The notes: generated by a model not told the origin, from the sequence alone. A DNA stretch of 64,000 nucleotides from Bin55 sp965220235 (GCA_965220235.1 OZ244815.1:3038001-3102000); one strand, 5' to 3'. Counted from the first letter of the stretch, positions 45,117 through 54,699 are shown. Numbers and translations: made by a program.

Positions 45117-46094
45117 ATGGCTGCTCCGTCTACCCAGACCCTTCAGCATCTAGCCGACGAGACCGGTCACCAAGCTGGTACGCTGGAAAAGGTGCTGCGA
45201 CTTCTGGATCTTTTGCAAGAGATCACCCGAGATCGGGTCCTGGCGAATCGTCTCGCGCTCAAGGGAGGGACAGCACTCAACCTCTTTCACCTCGGTATCG
45301 ACCGGCTCTCGGTAGATATCGACCTCAACTATGTCGGTGCGCTCGACCGGGCCACAATGGAAGCCGAACGTCCCACCGTCGACGCCGCGCTCGACCGTCT
45401 CCTCACGTCGCACGGATACGGGATTCGCCACAAGCCTGACGAGCATGCCGGCGGCAAGTGGCTAGTTCGTTACGCCTCGTCGCTCGGGGGCAACGCTACG
45501 TTGGAGATCGACATCAACTATATGGCACGCCAGCCATTGTTCGGCATGCTGCGTATGGAGTCTCTTCCCCTCGGCGGTACGCGAGGAACGGACGTTCTTG
45601 TCCTCGATCTCCACGAAATCGTTGCCGGCAAGCTTGTGGCGCTCATCGACAGGCAATCTGCCCGCGACCTTTTCGATGCGCGACGCATTCTTTCCATCGA
45701 CGGGCTCGACTGGGACTGGATCAAGGCGGCCGTGCTAGCCATGGGGGCGAGCGGGAGACGCGACTGGCGCACAAGATCGATTGACGCCATCAAGGGCGAT
45801 TCGCGTGAGTTTCGCCAGAAGCTAGCGATCTGCCTGCCACGCGACCGTTTTGCCGCTAGGGGCGATATCGACGTGTGGATCGAGGAGACCGTTGCACTAT
45901 GTCGCGACAAATTCGCCTTCCTGTTCGATCTGACGATCAACGAACGGGCTTTTCTCGATGGCGTACTTGATCGAGGTGAAATCGACGCTGGTCTACTAGA
46001 CATCGCACCGGAGATCGCTAGCCGAATCGATGCGATGCCAATGCTCGCGTGGAAGACCCGACATGTTCGGGAGCATCGCGGACTGGATGCCTGA
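45117..46094 (+). CDS. abiEii: AbiEii toxin, nucleotidyltransferase
   Basis: 325 residues of the AbiEii/AbiGii (DUF1814) nucleotidyltransferase family. Motif I KGGTALNLFHL (Lys49-Gly-Gly-Thr) and the metal-binding SVDIDLNYV (Asp67, Asp69) are complete, and the third Asp is in ATLEIDINYMA. DLHEIVAGKLVALIDRQSARDLFD is the conserved central motif. Such toxins use nucleotides to inactivate a cellular target (tRNA acceptor stems in studied relatives). The start abuts the antitoxin stop with no gap, so translation is coupled. GC content and codon choice (CTC, GCC, GGC) differ from the flanking genes, a sign of transfer. Confidence 0.92.
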   Translation: MAAPSTQTLQHLADETGHQAGTLEKVLRLLDLLQEITRDRVLANRLALKGGTALNLFHLGIDRLSVDIDLNYVGALDRATMEAERPTVDAALDRLLTSHGYGIRHKPDEHAGGKWLVRYASSLGGNATLEIDINYMARQPLFGMLRMESLPLGGTRGTDVLVLDLHEIVAGKLVALIDRQSARDLFDARRILSIDGLDWDWIKAAVLAMGASGRRDWRTRSIDAIKGDSREFRQKLAICLPRDRFAARGDIDVWIEETVALCRDKFAFLFDLTINERAFLDGVLDRGEIDAGLLDIAPEIASRIDAMPMLAWKTRHVREHRGLDA

Positions 46095-46340
46095 AAGGCA
46101 GCCTGATTAAGCTGGTTCAACACGGAGTTTCAAGCCCTACCCAGTTGCTTCTTCCAGTCTTCGCTCATACTTCTAACTCACCATTGGCATCGTCTTCCCT
46201 CCTACACCGAATCACTATGGAAATCTGATCTTCAAACGCAAAACAATCCCTCCGCTGCAAGACAGGATTAATTCGCACATCTCTGTGCAGCCAAGTAGAC
46301 TTCAACGGGAAAACTTCGAAATCACGGCGGATCTCACTCA

Positions 46341-47630
46341 GTGAAACTCGAAAAAGAACTTGCGACACTACGAGTTTCTGGTCCAACGAAGGTTGGATGG
46401 GACAGGAATCTTCGACCGAATGAACATGTGGACGAATTCGGGAACTTTGTTACGGGCGATCCAGAGTACGGAGAACCAGACCCTCGAGCGCCATCTGAAC
46501 GCCTTCGAAACCACCCAGAAGTAGAGGCGTTAAGGCACCACCTACGCGAGAATAACGGTATTCGCGGTCTTGAAATCTGCGAACCGTCTGAAGTACAACG
46601 TGCCGCGGCGATATTCCACCGTGATGGATTTGTGGTCGTCAAGAACGCACTAGATCCAGACGGTTTGGCAGCAATGCGCGAAGCGTGCGAAAGAAATTTG
46701 AGAACGATTCTGTCAAAGACGCACGAAAACGACCGCAAGTACGTTCAGGAAACAGGGCGATTGCCGCACCGCTATTGCTACGGTACATGCTCAGCGTCTC
46801 GACAGATGATGCATGAACCTGCTTGGGCCGATATCATCGACATGTCCACAACTACACCTATCTTGTGCGAGATATTCGGTTCGTCAGATTATTCAGTGTG
46901 GGGTGGCGGTGGCGATCTTAGCCTACCAGGTGCAATCGAGTACCAACATCTGCACACCGACGGTCTTGATGAACAACAAGATGGTGAAGCACGTCTAGAA
47001 CGGGTTTTAAAGTTGAATCGACTGAATCTTGATTCAAGCAGAAAATTCAACGATCTTGATTTCAAGACGCAACGTCGCGTAATGGATTACGCCAATACGG
47101 GTGTCACTATTAACTTTACGATGACCGATCTAACTTGGGAAAACGGCCCGATACGCCAGATTCCGGGTACGCACACAAATCTGTCGCCACCGCCGTCGAT
47201 TTACGATGAACCCGACTGGATGCGACTGTCCACTCTGGTCGGTGCGCCAGCAGGAAGCGCGATATTCAGAGACACTCGATGTTGGCATGGAGCTACGCCA
47301 AATCTATCGAACGAGATCCGCGCTTTACCTAGCGTTGAGTATTCAGCCAATCCACGACCCGGCAAGCACTTTCAGCGCACTATGCCACATGACATTTGGC
47401 TTAAGCTCTCGCCGCACGCACAAAAGATATGTCGGAACATCAAGGCGGATGAGGGAGTATGGCCATTTGGTGCGGGTGAGCTGCATCCTCTTTCGAGTAT
47501 GCGCATGAAAGCTTATCTAGCCATGTCTGGTGAGGAAGGATCTGTTGAGTCCGTCCGAACCGATTCTCGATCAGCTGGCACGGTCGTTCGTCTGTTCAAT
47601 TCCCGATCAGACTCTACTGACGGATACTAA
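46341..47630 (+). CDS. Phytanoyl-CoA dioxygenase family protein, long form
   Basis: 429 residues from a GTG. A 90-residue N-terminal extension precedes the PhyH opening FHRDGFVVVKNALDPDGL. Iron ligands in QHLHTDGLDE (His205, Asp207), then RQIPGTHTN, distal His in TRCWHGATPNLSNEIR and 2-oxoglutarate-type Arg in EIRALPSVEY. The C-terminal 60 residues form a tail beyond the normal fold. Cytosolic oxygenase, substrate unknown. It follows the AbiE pair by 246 bases with no shared features, and its base composition returns to that of the window. Confidence 0.86.
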   Translation: MKLEKELATLRVSGPTKVGWDRNLRPNEHVDEFGNFVTGDPEYGEPDPRAPSERLRNHPEVEALRHHLRENNGIRGLEICEPSEVQRAAAIFHRDGFVVVKNALDPDGLAAMREACERNLRTILSKTHENDRKYVQETGRLPHRYCYGTCSASRQMMHEPAWADIIDMSTTTPILCEIFGSSDYSVWGGGGDLSLPGAIEYQHLHTDGLDEQQDGEARLERVLKLNRLNLDSSRKFNDLDFKTQRRVMDYANTGVTINFTMTDLTWENGPIRQIPGTHTNLSPPPSIYDEPDWMRLSTLVGAPAGSAIFRDTRCWHGATPNLSNEIRALPSVEYSANPRPGKHFQRTMPHDIWLKLSPHAQKICRNIKADEGVWPFGAGELHPLSSMRMKAYLAMSGEEGSVESVRTDSRSAGTVVRLFNSRSDSTDGY

Positions 47631-47730
47631 GACTCACGGTTCTTACAGGCAGCCATAGATTCGAACTGCTCCGTAAGTACACCTAGACTCGTACGTCAGC
47701 TCTCGAAATACCAAACTAAAGGCTTCTTAA

Positions 47731-48522
47731 TTGACCGATCGAATTCAGCTTAGTGAATCCCAGCTGCTCAATCGAGCGAAGTGGCAGCTAGCCGCGCGTC
47801 GATTTAGACACTTAGGTGAACAGAATTGGCGAAAGAGCGAACCAACATGGGGTCTATGGAGTCGTTCGGACGAAGGGTTGAACCTACTGCCATCAGATCT
47901 CTCGGGTAAGTGCTGCTTGGATGTCGGTTGTGGCACCGGTTACATTCTCAAATGGATGGTAGATCGCGGCGCGATGGCCGTAGGCTTAGAACCAACCGAT
48001 AATCAACTCGTTACCGCGGTTCAGCTAAGTCAACATCACGAAACTGAGATTTCGCTGATTCAGGGATTTGGCGAGAAACTACCGTTCGCTAACGAGTCGT
48101 TTGATTTTGCCATTTCAGAGTACGGCGCTGCCTTGTGGGCGGATCCCTACCAGTGGATTCCGGAGGTTTCGCGCGTGCTCAAGCCTGGTAGTGGTCTAGT
48201 GATCTACACAGATCACATGATTTCCTACATGACGGACAATGGATTGGATGAACCCGACGGGGAATGGACGGAAACGCTTCAGAGATCCTATTTCGATGCC
48301 TATCAAACCAAGTGGAGTGAAGACGGTAGCGACGGCGTGGAGTATCACCTTCCGCCAGGCAAATGGATCAGCTTGTTTCGTGAATCTGCTTTTGTGATCG
48401 ACGCACTCATCGAACTACCTGCTCCAAAAGACGCAACCTCACGATTCTCGTTTGCGTCTGCAGAATGGGGACAAAAGTGGCCTGCGGAGCAAGCTTGGAA
48501 AGTGCACAAACAGTCTACTTAA
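47731..48522 (+). CDS. Class I SAM-dependent methyltransferase
   Basis: 263 residues from TTG, supported by TAAAGG eight bases upstream. Motif I LDVGCGTGYILKWM, the acidic Glu of motif II in AVGLEPTDNQ, then GFGEKLPFANESFDFAISEYGAALW, and VSRVLKPGSGLVIYTDH, as in Methyltransf_11 members. The N-terminal helical part (AARRFRHLGEQNW, PTWGLW) probably shapes the substrate site. Substrate unknown; relatives act on small molecules such as quinones or sterols. Converges on the membrane protein gene at 48585. Confidence 0.9.
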   Translation: MTDRIQLSESQLLNRAKWQLAARRFRHLGEQNWRKSEPTWGLWSRSDEGLNLLPSDLSGKCCLDVGCGTGYILKWMVDRGAMAVGLEPTDNQLVTAVQLSQHHETEISLIQGFGEKLPFANESFDFAISEYGAALWADPYQWIPEVSRVLKPGSGLVIYTDHMISYMTDNGLDEPDGEWTETLQRSYFDAYQTKWSEDGSDGVEYHLPPGKWISLFRESAFVIDALIELPAPKDATSRFSFASAEWGQKWPAEQAWKVHKQST

Positions 48523-48584
48523 TAGAAATTTGCAGACAATTCACCGACATAGCAGTTCTCGCCGTGTCTGTGCAACGTAACGCG

Positions 48585-49136
48585 TTACGAATCGCGCTTT
48601 TCTACCCCTTCCTCCGAAACAAATCTCCCTCGTTTCGCATCGAAGCGATGGAGATAGTCAAATTCTCTCAGTTCTGACCTAGTTAACCACCGAGTATACA
48701 AAGAAACTAAGCACCAAATTACTAGGACTCCGAAATAAAACCAAATACCGTAGTGGAGCGAAAGAAACTCAGGATTCTTGGAAGCCCAAAACATTAATGC
48801 CATAACGAAGAAGGATTGCCAGAGTACAGAGTATGGGTGAGCTAGCGCGAGGCGAACTCGACGTTCATGAAAATCGCTCTCGTTCAGTTCGGTGGAAGAG
48901 TAGCGACCTTGGGTTCGATTGTCCCACCATGCGCGCCAAGCAAATCGGGTCGCCCAAAACCACAAATATACAGCCAAGCCGATCATCCATATTGCTATGA
49001 AGGAACCCGCCTCGCCACGAAACGCGTACAGCAGAAAGATCGCTGGACCAATCACCAATATTGGACTAACGTGAACGAGCAGACGTCCTTTAAACCTATC
49101 CGAACGGGGATATCTACTGTGAGTCCGGTCAGACAT
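48585..49136 (-). CDS. Membrane protein with four hydrophobic segments, unknown function
   Basis: 183 residues. Two hydrophobic hairpins: SPILVIGPAIFLLYAF plus FIAIWMIGLAVYLWFWATRF, then VLWQSFFVMALMFW plus GIWFYFGVLVIWCLVSLY, joined by a charged loop and ending in an acidic-basic tail. This is the pattern of paired 2TM-domain proteins. Inner membrane; no function can be given. It is separated by about 110 bases from the dioxygenase gene upstream on the same strand. Confidence 0.65.
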   Translation of the reverse strand: MSDRTHSRYPRSDRFKGRLLVHVSPILVIGPAIFLLYAFRGEAGSFIAIWMIGLAVYLWFWATRFAWRAWWDNRTQGRYSSTELNESDFHERRVRLALAHPYSVLWQSFFVMALMFWASKNPEFLSLHYGIWFYFGVLVIWCLVSLYTRWLTRSELREFDYLHRFDAKRGRFVSEEGVEKRDS

Positions 49137-49245
49137 CTATGTGTCTCAGCTTAGAGTCGCATCCACTGAAGCTAAACACGTCGAGATCAGTTTGTTTCGC
49201 AATCGGAGAAAAACCGACGAGGCCATTGTGATGCGGTTTGCCCTT

Positions 49246-50061
49246 CTAACTAAAAACCGCCATCATGCGAACCTCGATACTGCGACGAGGTAACGCGTCA
49301 CTTGGTGATTCTGGATCGATAAACGACGTGTGTGGTGATACGGCTGATCGGCCGATTCTCGTATCAAGCTGCTTAATTAGAAGCACTTCGTCTAGCTGCA
49401 TGTTCTTGTAGTAATAGAACTGGTGATCTTCTCGGAACAGTGGCATTGAACTCGTACTCGTTTTACCCGTCCCGCCATATATGTAGTCCACGATATCGCC
49501 GTCTCGAATCGTCGATGCATCAAGCACAGCGAGTGGATTTTCCTGCACAGGATGGTCGAAGGGTTGCCATGTGTTGAACCAGGCAAACTCGGCGCTTTCG
49601 TACAGGTTAACGTCCAACTTTCGGTTCTTCAGCAAATTCAGCGATGCTGAGCGTGCAGTCTTCAAACTGTAATCGCAATGCACGAAGCGTGCATATGCCT
49701 TATTGAAGTCGCTCTTGTCTTCTGTCCGAATCAAATGGTTGGTTACGAATACTGCGCTCGCACCCGTCACATTTCGAACAAACTCTGCAATCGCCGGACG
49801 ATAGACCTCGGTTACGGAATCAGCGTCTTCGAAATCCGTAATCGGTGACGCGTAGTGGAGTAACTCAAAGCCGTTGACGTCGACAGATATTGTGTCAGCG
49901 ATATCACGCGCATCCCGCACGAGCACATCGACCTTTTTTGTATTCGCACGTCGTGAGTCACGGTCGTAAATACGTGGTAATTCGTTCGTTTCTCCCCAGC
50001 GTGCCGCTAGATATCGGACCTGCGTAGGCACGATTTGACTTGCTACGTTCATACGGTGCAT
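49246..50061 (-). CDS. CmcJ/NvfI-type 2-oxoglutarate/Fe(II) oxygenase
   Basis: 271 residues. RFVHCDYSLKTAR carries the HxD (His128, Asp130), AEFAWFNTWQPFDHPVQENPL in family form is the strand-rich core signature of CmcJ/NvfI and GA4-desaturase-like proteins, and the distal His is in SPHTSFIDPES, with RRSIEVRMMAVF supplying the Arg for 2-oxoglutarate. Known members act in cephamycin methoxylation and fungal meroterpenoid pathways. It starts one base after the stop of the D-2-hydroxyacid dehydrogenase, being the last gene of a five-gene operon. Substrate unknown. Confidence 0.82.
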   Translation of the reverse strand: MHRMNVASQIVPTQVRYLAARWGETNELPRIYDRDSRRANTKKVDVLVRDARDIADTISVDVNGFELLHYASPITDFEDADSVTEVYRPAIAEFVRNVTGASAVFVTNHLIRTEDKSDFNKAYARFVHCDYSLKTARSASLNLLKNRKLDVNLYESAEFAWFNTWQPFDHPVQENPLAVLDASTIRDGDIVDYIYGGTGKTSTSSMPLFREDHQFYYYKNMQLDEVLLIKQLDTRIGRSAVSPHTSFIDPESPSDALPRRSIEVRMMAVFS

Positions 50062-50062
50062 T

Positions 50063-51025
50063 CTAATAGCGAAGCGCTTTATTCACCACATTTCGCAACG
50101 GCTCGTTTGTGATGAATCGTTTGGCATTGTCTAACAATAACTCGTAGCGACGCTCACTGATATTGGCTGCATCGGCCACCGCGACGTGCGGCGTGATGAT
50201 TACATTCTCGCACTGCCACAACGGATGGTCATCAGGTAGTGGTTCGATTTCGAACACGTCCAATCCGGCGCCCGCGATTTCTCTCTTCTGAAGCACATCG
50301 ACAAGGTCATCCAACTTCGCCGTCATGCCTCGACCGATATTAATGAAGTACGCCGACGGTTTCATGGACTCGAACCGTTCCCGATGCCACATGAACTCAG
50401 TGTCATGTGTATGTGGTACCGTCGTCACGACGAAGTCCGCACTCGGAAGTAAATCATCCAGCGCTTCAGGTGGGGATACTTCGAAATCAACCGGCTGTTC
50501 GCAGCGCGGGTCAAGTCCAACAACCTTCGCACCCATCGCTAGGCATAGTCTTCCAGTTTCTGCGCCGATCCCTCCAACGCCATTGATTAGTACTGTACTG
50601 TTTGCAATGTCGACGTATCCTCTACGTCTCGCACGGTTATCCCATCGACTCTTTCGCTGAGCATCCAAGTAATACGGCAATCCTCTCGACAAAGCCAGCA
50701 TATACATAAGAATGTGGTGCGCGATGTGATCGGAATAGATCCCTCTTGGGTTGGTGACGACCACTGGATGCTCGACAAGCTCGCGGTAGTAATACGTCGG
50801 TGGCGGTCCTGCCATCGGGTTTTGCATCCACTTCAAGTTCTTTGCAAACGGCAAGAGATTTGGCGGCACCCATCCGTACCCAGCATCAGCCGAACTCAAT
50901 GCTTGCGGTAGCTCCGCTTCATCCTCAACGACCTTAACGTCGAGTTCAGGACAGTCAGCGTTAAGCCGCTCTGCCCAAGCGCGTTGCTCTGCATCTATAG
51001 GTGGCAACATTAAGAACGTTGGCAT
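50063..51025 (-). CDS. D-2-hydroxyacid dehydrogenase
   Basis: 320 residues of the NAD-dependent D-isomer 2-hydroxyacid dehydrogenase family. The nucleotide motif is INGVGGIGAETGRLCLAMGAKVVGLD (GxGxxG). Catalytic Arg in YFINIGRGMTAKL region neighbours, Glu in GLDVFEIEPLPDDHPLW and His in VIITPHVAV form the usual triad region. The N-terminal substrate domain is short. It reduces a 2-oxo acid or oxidises a D-hydroxy acid. It lies 9 bases after the two-domain CoA transferase, in the same operon. Confidence 0.9.
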   Translation of the reverse strand: MPTFLMLPPIDAEQRAWAERLNADCPELDVKVVEDEAELPQALSSADAGYGWVPPNLLPFAKNLKWMQNPMAGPPPTYYYRELVEHPVVVTNPRGIYSDHIAHHILMYMLALSRGLPYYLDAQRKSRWDNRARRRGYVDIANSTVLINGVGGIGAETGRLCLAMGAKVVGLDPRCEQPVDFEVSPPEALDDLLPSADFVVTTVPHTHDTEFMWHRERFESMKPSAYFINIGRGMTAKLDDLVDVLQKREIAGAGLDVFEIEPLPDDHPLWQCENVIITPHVAVADAANISERRYELLLDNAKRFITNEPLRNVVNKALRY

Positions 51026-51034
51026 GGCGTGACC

Positions 51035-53404
51035 CTAAAGCTTTGTCGTACCAGTAACGCCTCGAGCCTCAAGCTCATCGTAATCCACTTCGCTGAGCCC
51101 TAATTCCTCTCCGAACACTTCTTTCGAGTGCTGCCCGAAACACGGGGAGTGTCTGATGGGCCCGCGGTCTGTATTGGTGTAAATCCACGGATTCAGCGGA
51201 TAAAAATGTGTACCACACTCCGGGTGCTCAATCGGAACTAGATATCCTCGAGCGGCGTACTGCTCACTTGGTGACCGATAAACAGACTCAAATTCGCAAA
51301 CCGGACTGAATGTCATGCCTGTAGGCTCAAGTACACTGCATGCTTCGTCAAGATCCAATCCGCTAGCCCACGCACTGATCGCCGCGTCGAGTTCCGTTTC
51401 AAGCTGCTTCCGAGACGCAGCGGTAGCGAACCGTTCATCATGAATACCGCTTACTCGCGAAAATGCGGCAAATGATTCGTTGGTCTCAGCAGCAATCGCG
51501 ATCCATTGATCATCGGCTGTGCGATAGACATTGTGAGGTGCGCAGGTAGGGTGTTGGTTACCAGTAGGACGCCGAATCTCGCCTGTCGCAGAGTACTCAA
51601 GGATCGCATCTCCACACTGTGTCGCGACTGCTTCGATCATAGATACATCGATACGCTGTCCCTCGCCTGTGGCATTGCGATGATTCAGTGCGGCGAGAAT
51701 CGTTGCGGCAAAGTAGTACCCCGTGATGGGATCGGGAATCAAGCCACCAGTATTCTGCGCCACATCACCTTCATAACCGTGCATGGCCGCTAAACCTGCC
51801 ATAGGTTCTGTCGTAGCACCGTTTGCAGGATACTCAGCGAGTGGGCCTGTACGTCCGTATCCCGATAACGACGCAAAAATAATGTCCGAGCGCTTCTCAC
51901 GTAGTGAGTCGAGCGTGACGCCCCAGTTGCTCATGACGTGTGGCGAAAAGTTGTCACAAAGAACATCGAATTTGGGTACCAGCTCCCAGAACATCGACCT
52001 ACCTTCCGGGTCTGCCATATCGAGCGTGATGGCACGTTTGTTCAAGTTCACCGTGTTATACATGCCGTTCGTATTCAGCGGGTTCTGCTCAACCCCGAGT
52101 TCCCGCAATGTCGGTGGCACAGGCGCACCCGCGCCTCGCCAAACATCAGGTCGTTGTCGCGATTCGATTTGTACGACATCAGCGCCTAGTAGAGATAACA
52201 GCTGCGTGCCAAATGTCCCCGACCAAGCTTGTGTAAACGTCAGTACCCGCACTCCTTCCAGAGGTAATTTGCGGACGTCATTCGGAGTAGTAGTTGGCAC
52301 GCGGGTTACGGACGTTTCGATTTTTCCGCTGTGTTCCCCAAGTTGCGGTGCGCGCCTAGAGTACGTCCAAGGCGTTGATGACAGTTTGCCGAACGGCCCC
52401 GGCGCTCTGAGGGCTTTGTCGCCGATCTCAGTTTCAATGATGAAATCGCGTGCGTGCAAGTGATCACTCTCAGCAAGCTCTTGTGCGTTTTGAACCACGC
52501 CAGAAATACATCGACGCTCAGCCAAGCCATGGAAAACGTGCCATTTGTTCATGGTCGAAACCGCTTCAGCTAACCCTGACCTTACAGGTCGCGTGTCTTT
52601 CTGATGCCTACCCCAAACCGGGATGAAATCTGGATCGTGTGCGATATCGGGACGGCCTAAGAACTCGAAGGCGCTGGTCCACTCTTTCCAATCGCCGTAT
52701 CCAAAATTGATCGCGCCATTTTCACACTGCCATAGTGGACCTGGTCGACCTCGTTGCCTTCTTCCGTTTGGTCCGTGCGCCATTCGATTACCACCGACAA
52801 ATATGCCTACTTGAGCCCATGGCGCACATGTGTTTGACATCGCTTCCATCTCGCTGACATCACAAACTTCACCTCCGCCTTGCTCCGCTCGTCGATAGAG
52901 CGCCGCTGCGGCGCTAACAAATCCAGCGACACCAGCGATGTATCCTGTCTGATTGTGCGGCAATTGCAGAGGCGGCTCGTCTTCGCATGCGTTGATCGCA
53001 CTCCAACCCACACGAGCGCATGCAGTGAGATTGTTGCCTGAAACGTGGGCAAGCGGTCCCGTCAATCCGTGTGGCGTAATGGAAAGGTGGATTACGTCCT
53101 CGGCACAAGACTCGATACACCCAGGTAGATCGACCGTTGTCGTAACCACAACGTCCGCGGATTTCACCAATGCATCCAACTGTTCGTCGGAATTTGTAAT
53201 CGAACGCTTGTTCCAGTTAGCGTAAGCGTGTAGCATCGATTCGCCATCCGCCGTGAACGGCGCTTCCTGACGCAATACATGACCCGATTCCGGTTCTACA
53301 AGAATGACATCAGCGCCAAAATCGCCGAATAATCTCGCTGCCCATGCACCCGACAGTCGACTCGAACAATCTAATACCCGAATTTCGGGGAACGCTTTCG
53401 ACAC
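51035..53404 (-). CDS. Two-domain family III CoA transferase (tandem CaiB/BaiF fusion)
   Basis: 789 residues from GTG, with AAGGAG seven bases upstream. Two CaiB-like units: residues 1-380 and 385-789, each opening with the VRVL(D/T)... GADV segment. The C-terminal unit has the catalytic Asp in PDPITGYYFAA, preceded by SLSGYGRTGPLA. In the N-terminal unit the matching place reads PHNQTGYIAG, so the Asp is replaced by His. Only one active centre is thus likely. DddD, the DMSP CoA-transferase/lyase, has the same tandem architecture, but I do not claim orthology. Third gene of the operon, between LarA-like and hydroxyacid dehydrogenase genes. Confidence 0.88.
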   Translation of the reverse strand: MSKAFPEIRVLDCSSRLSGAWAARLFGDFGADVILVEPESGHVLRQEAPFTADGESMLHAYANWNKRSITNSDEQLDALVKSADVVVTTTVDLPGCIESCAEDVIHLSITPHGLTGPLAHVSGNNLTACARVGWSAINACEDEPPLQLPHNQTGYIAGVAGFVSAAAALYRRAEQGGGEVCDVSEMEAMSNTCAPWAQVGIFVGGNRMAHGPNGRRQRGRPGPLWQCENGAINFGYGDWKEWTSAFEFLGRPDIAHDPDFIPVWGRHQKDTRPVRSGLAEAVSTMNKWHVFHGLAERRCISGVVQNAQELAESDHLHARDFIIETEIGDKALRAPGPFGKLSSTPWTYSRRAPQLGEHSGKIETSVTRVPTTTPNDVRKLPLEGVRVLTFTQAWSGTFGTQLLSLLGADVVQIESRQRPDVWRGAGAPVPPTLRELGVEQNPLNTNGMYNTVNLNKRAITLDMADPEGRSMFWELVPKFDVLCDNFSPHVMSNWGVTLDSLREKRSDIIFASLSGYGRTGPLAEYPANGATTEPMAGLAAMHGYEGDVAQNTGGLIPDPITGYYFAATILAALNHRNATGEGQRIDVSMIEAVATQCGDAILEYSATGEIRRPTGNQHPTCAPHNVYRTADDQWIAIAAETNESFAAFSRVSGIHDERFATAASRKQLETELDAAISAWASGLDLDEACSVLEPTGMTFSPVCEFESVYRSPSEQYAARGYLVPIEHPECGTHFYPLNPWIYTNTDRGPIRHSPCFGQHSKEVFGEELGLSEVDYDELEARGVTGTTKL

Positions 53405-53418
53405 ACTAACTCCTTAAA

Positions 53419-54696
53419 TTAAGCCGCGTAACGCGGTACCACGTATGGGCCTTCAGGAATGATGGCGACACTCGGCTCGGTCGTACGTGCGATGCTCTCA
53501 TCAACAGCATCCTGTAACGAATCGACCATTTCAACACCTGTCAACGTGCGGTCTTCCCCGCGTAATCCTTCACTAAACAGCTGCACTCGAGTCGCGCGAG
53601 TTGCCTTCAATTGCATTTCGGTTTCCCACTCGTCAATATCTGCAAGACGCTTCTTTTCAATGCGTCGCATGAACGCTTGTGGACCCTCATGCATCAATGA
53701 ACGTTGCGATGCTTTGAAACTATCCGAACCGATGCCTTCTGCACATTCACTGGCAACGACAAGCGTGGCATCATCCTTCAAAATGTCGAGTGGGGTTACA
53801 AATCCTTTGATTGCTTGATAGTAAGTAAGGTCCAATGGAAAACCAGCAGCGGACGTCACCACTACATCAAATTTCTTCTGGACTGAGACGACGCAATATC
53901 TATCCGCAAATCTAGCCGCTTCGTTATGACTGGATTCGATCTCACCGAAATTTACAAACGCTAACTGACGAGCTTCGTCTATAACAGTATTGAGTGCGTA
54001 AATCTCCGATCCGCATCGTTCGCGAATCATCGCAAGGATTTCAAGTTGCTCGTCATGCAACGGGTTTCCTTCCAGATTGCATTCGCGGGTTAAAGGATCC
54101 TCAATGAAACGGGCACTGTGGAGTGTTCGAATCGTGTCGGCATGAGCTACGCCAGGTGCGATCACTTTTCGCCCGCCCGACCAGCCAGCCATGAAATGCG
54201 GTTCAACCAAACCTGTTGCGATCTTAAAGTCGGCGTCTAGAAACCGCCGGTCTAGCTTCACCGGTGTGCCCGAGCGTGTCATACCGAGATCAACATGCTC
54301 CTCGTGGTTGCGCGCAATGTGATTAGCGATTGCGACATGGTCAAGAACCCACTCATCCTCTATGACCGAAGCGAGTTCATCGCCTTCATTCGGGCGGTGT
54401 AGACCAGTTGCAATCAAGATCAGTATGTTCTTACGTTCGATACCTGCCGCGATCAACTGCTCGATCAATGGTCGTAGGAACAAGCCATTTGGGACGGGCC
54501 GCGTGATATCGCACACCAAGATACACGCCGTGCGACAATCCCGTGCCCGTGTCGCAACATCTGCCAAACAAGCTTTGGTAGCGCCACTCGGATCTGTTAC
54601 CAGCGGCATGTCTGGCTTACCGATTACAGTCACATCAAGCGAATCAGGAAGCTCGATGTCTCGTGTGCTCTTGCCATACAAAAGCGGGATCTTCAC
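53419..54696 (-). CDS. LarA/DUF2088-type racemase or epimerase
   Basis: 425 residues, LarA size. CDITRPVPNGLFL, LIATGLHRPNEGDE, the His/Asp stretch HIARNHEEHVD and WSGGRKVIAPGVAHADT with the Lys that carries the nickel-pincer nucleotide are all present. LarA homologs racemise or epimerise 2-hydroxy acids (lactate, malate and others). Next in the operon is a D-2-hydroxyacid dehydrogenase, consistent with L to D conversion before oxidation. The cofactor genes larB, larC and larE are not in the window. GTG start three bases after the sulfatase stop. Confidence 0.88.
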   Translation of the reverse strand: MKIPLLYGKSTRDIELPDSLDVTVIGKPDMPLVTDPSGATKACLADVATRARDCRTACILVCDITRPVPNGLFLRPLIEQLIAAGIERKNILILIATGLHRPNEGDELASVIEDEWVLDHVAIANHIARNHEEHVDLGMTRSGTPVKLDRRFLDADFKIATGLVEPHFMAGWSGGRKVIAPGVAHADTIRTLHSARFIEDPLTRECNLEGNPLHDEQLEILAMIRERCGSEIYALNTVIDEARQLAFVNFGEIESSHNEAARFADRYCVVSVQKKFDVVVTSAAGFPLDLTYYQAIKGFVTPLDILKDDATLVVASECAEGIGSDSFKASQRSLMHEGPQAFMRRIEKKRLADIDEWETEMQLKATRATRVQLFSEGLRGEDRTLTGVEMVDSLQDAVDESIARTTEPSVAIIPEGPYVVPRYAA

Positions 54697-54699
54697 GGC

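Noticed and set aside
45518..46123. 201-codon minus-strand frame
   Set aside because: Antisense to abiEii in a GC-rich region, where stop codons are rare by chance; serine/arginine-rich composition without a domain.
51783..52463. 226-codon plus-strand frame
   Set aside because: Antisense to the two-domain CoA transferase; no ribosome site and no recognisable motif.
51035..53404. Call as dddD (DMSP CoA transferase/lyase)
   Set aside because: Only the tandem-domain architecture is shared; the neighbours are not DMSP genes and the N-terminal half does not match the DddD sequence that I recall.
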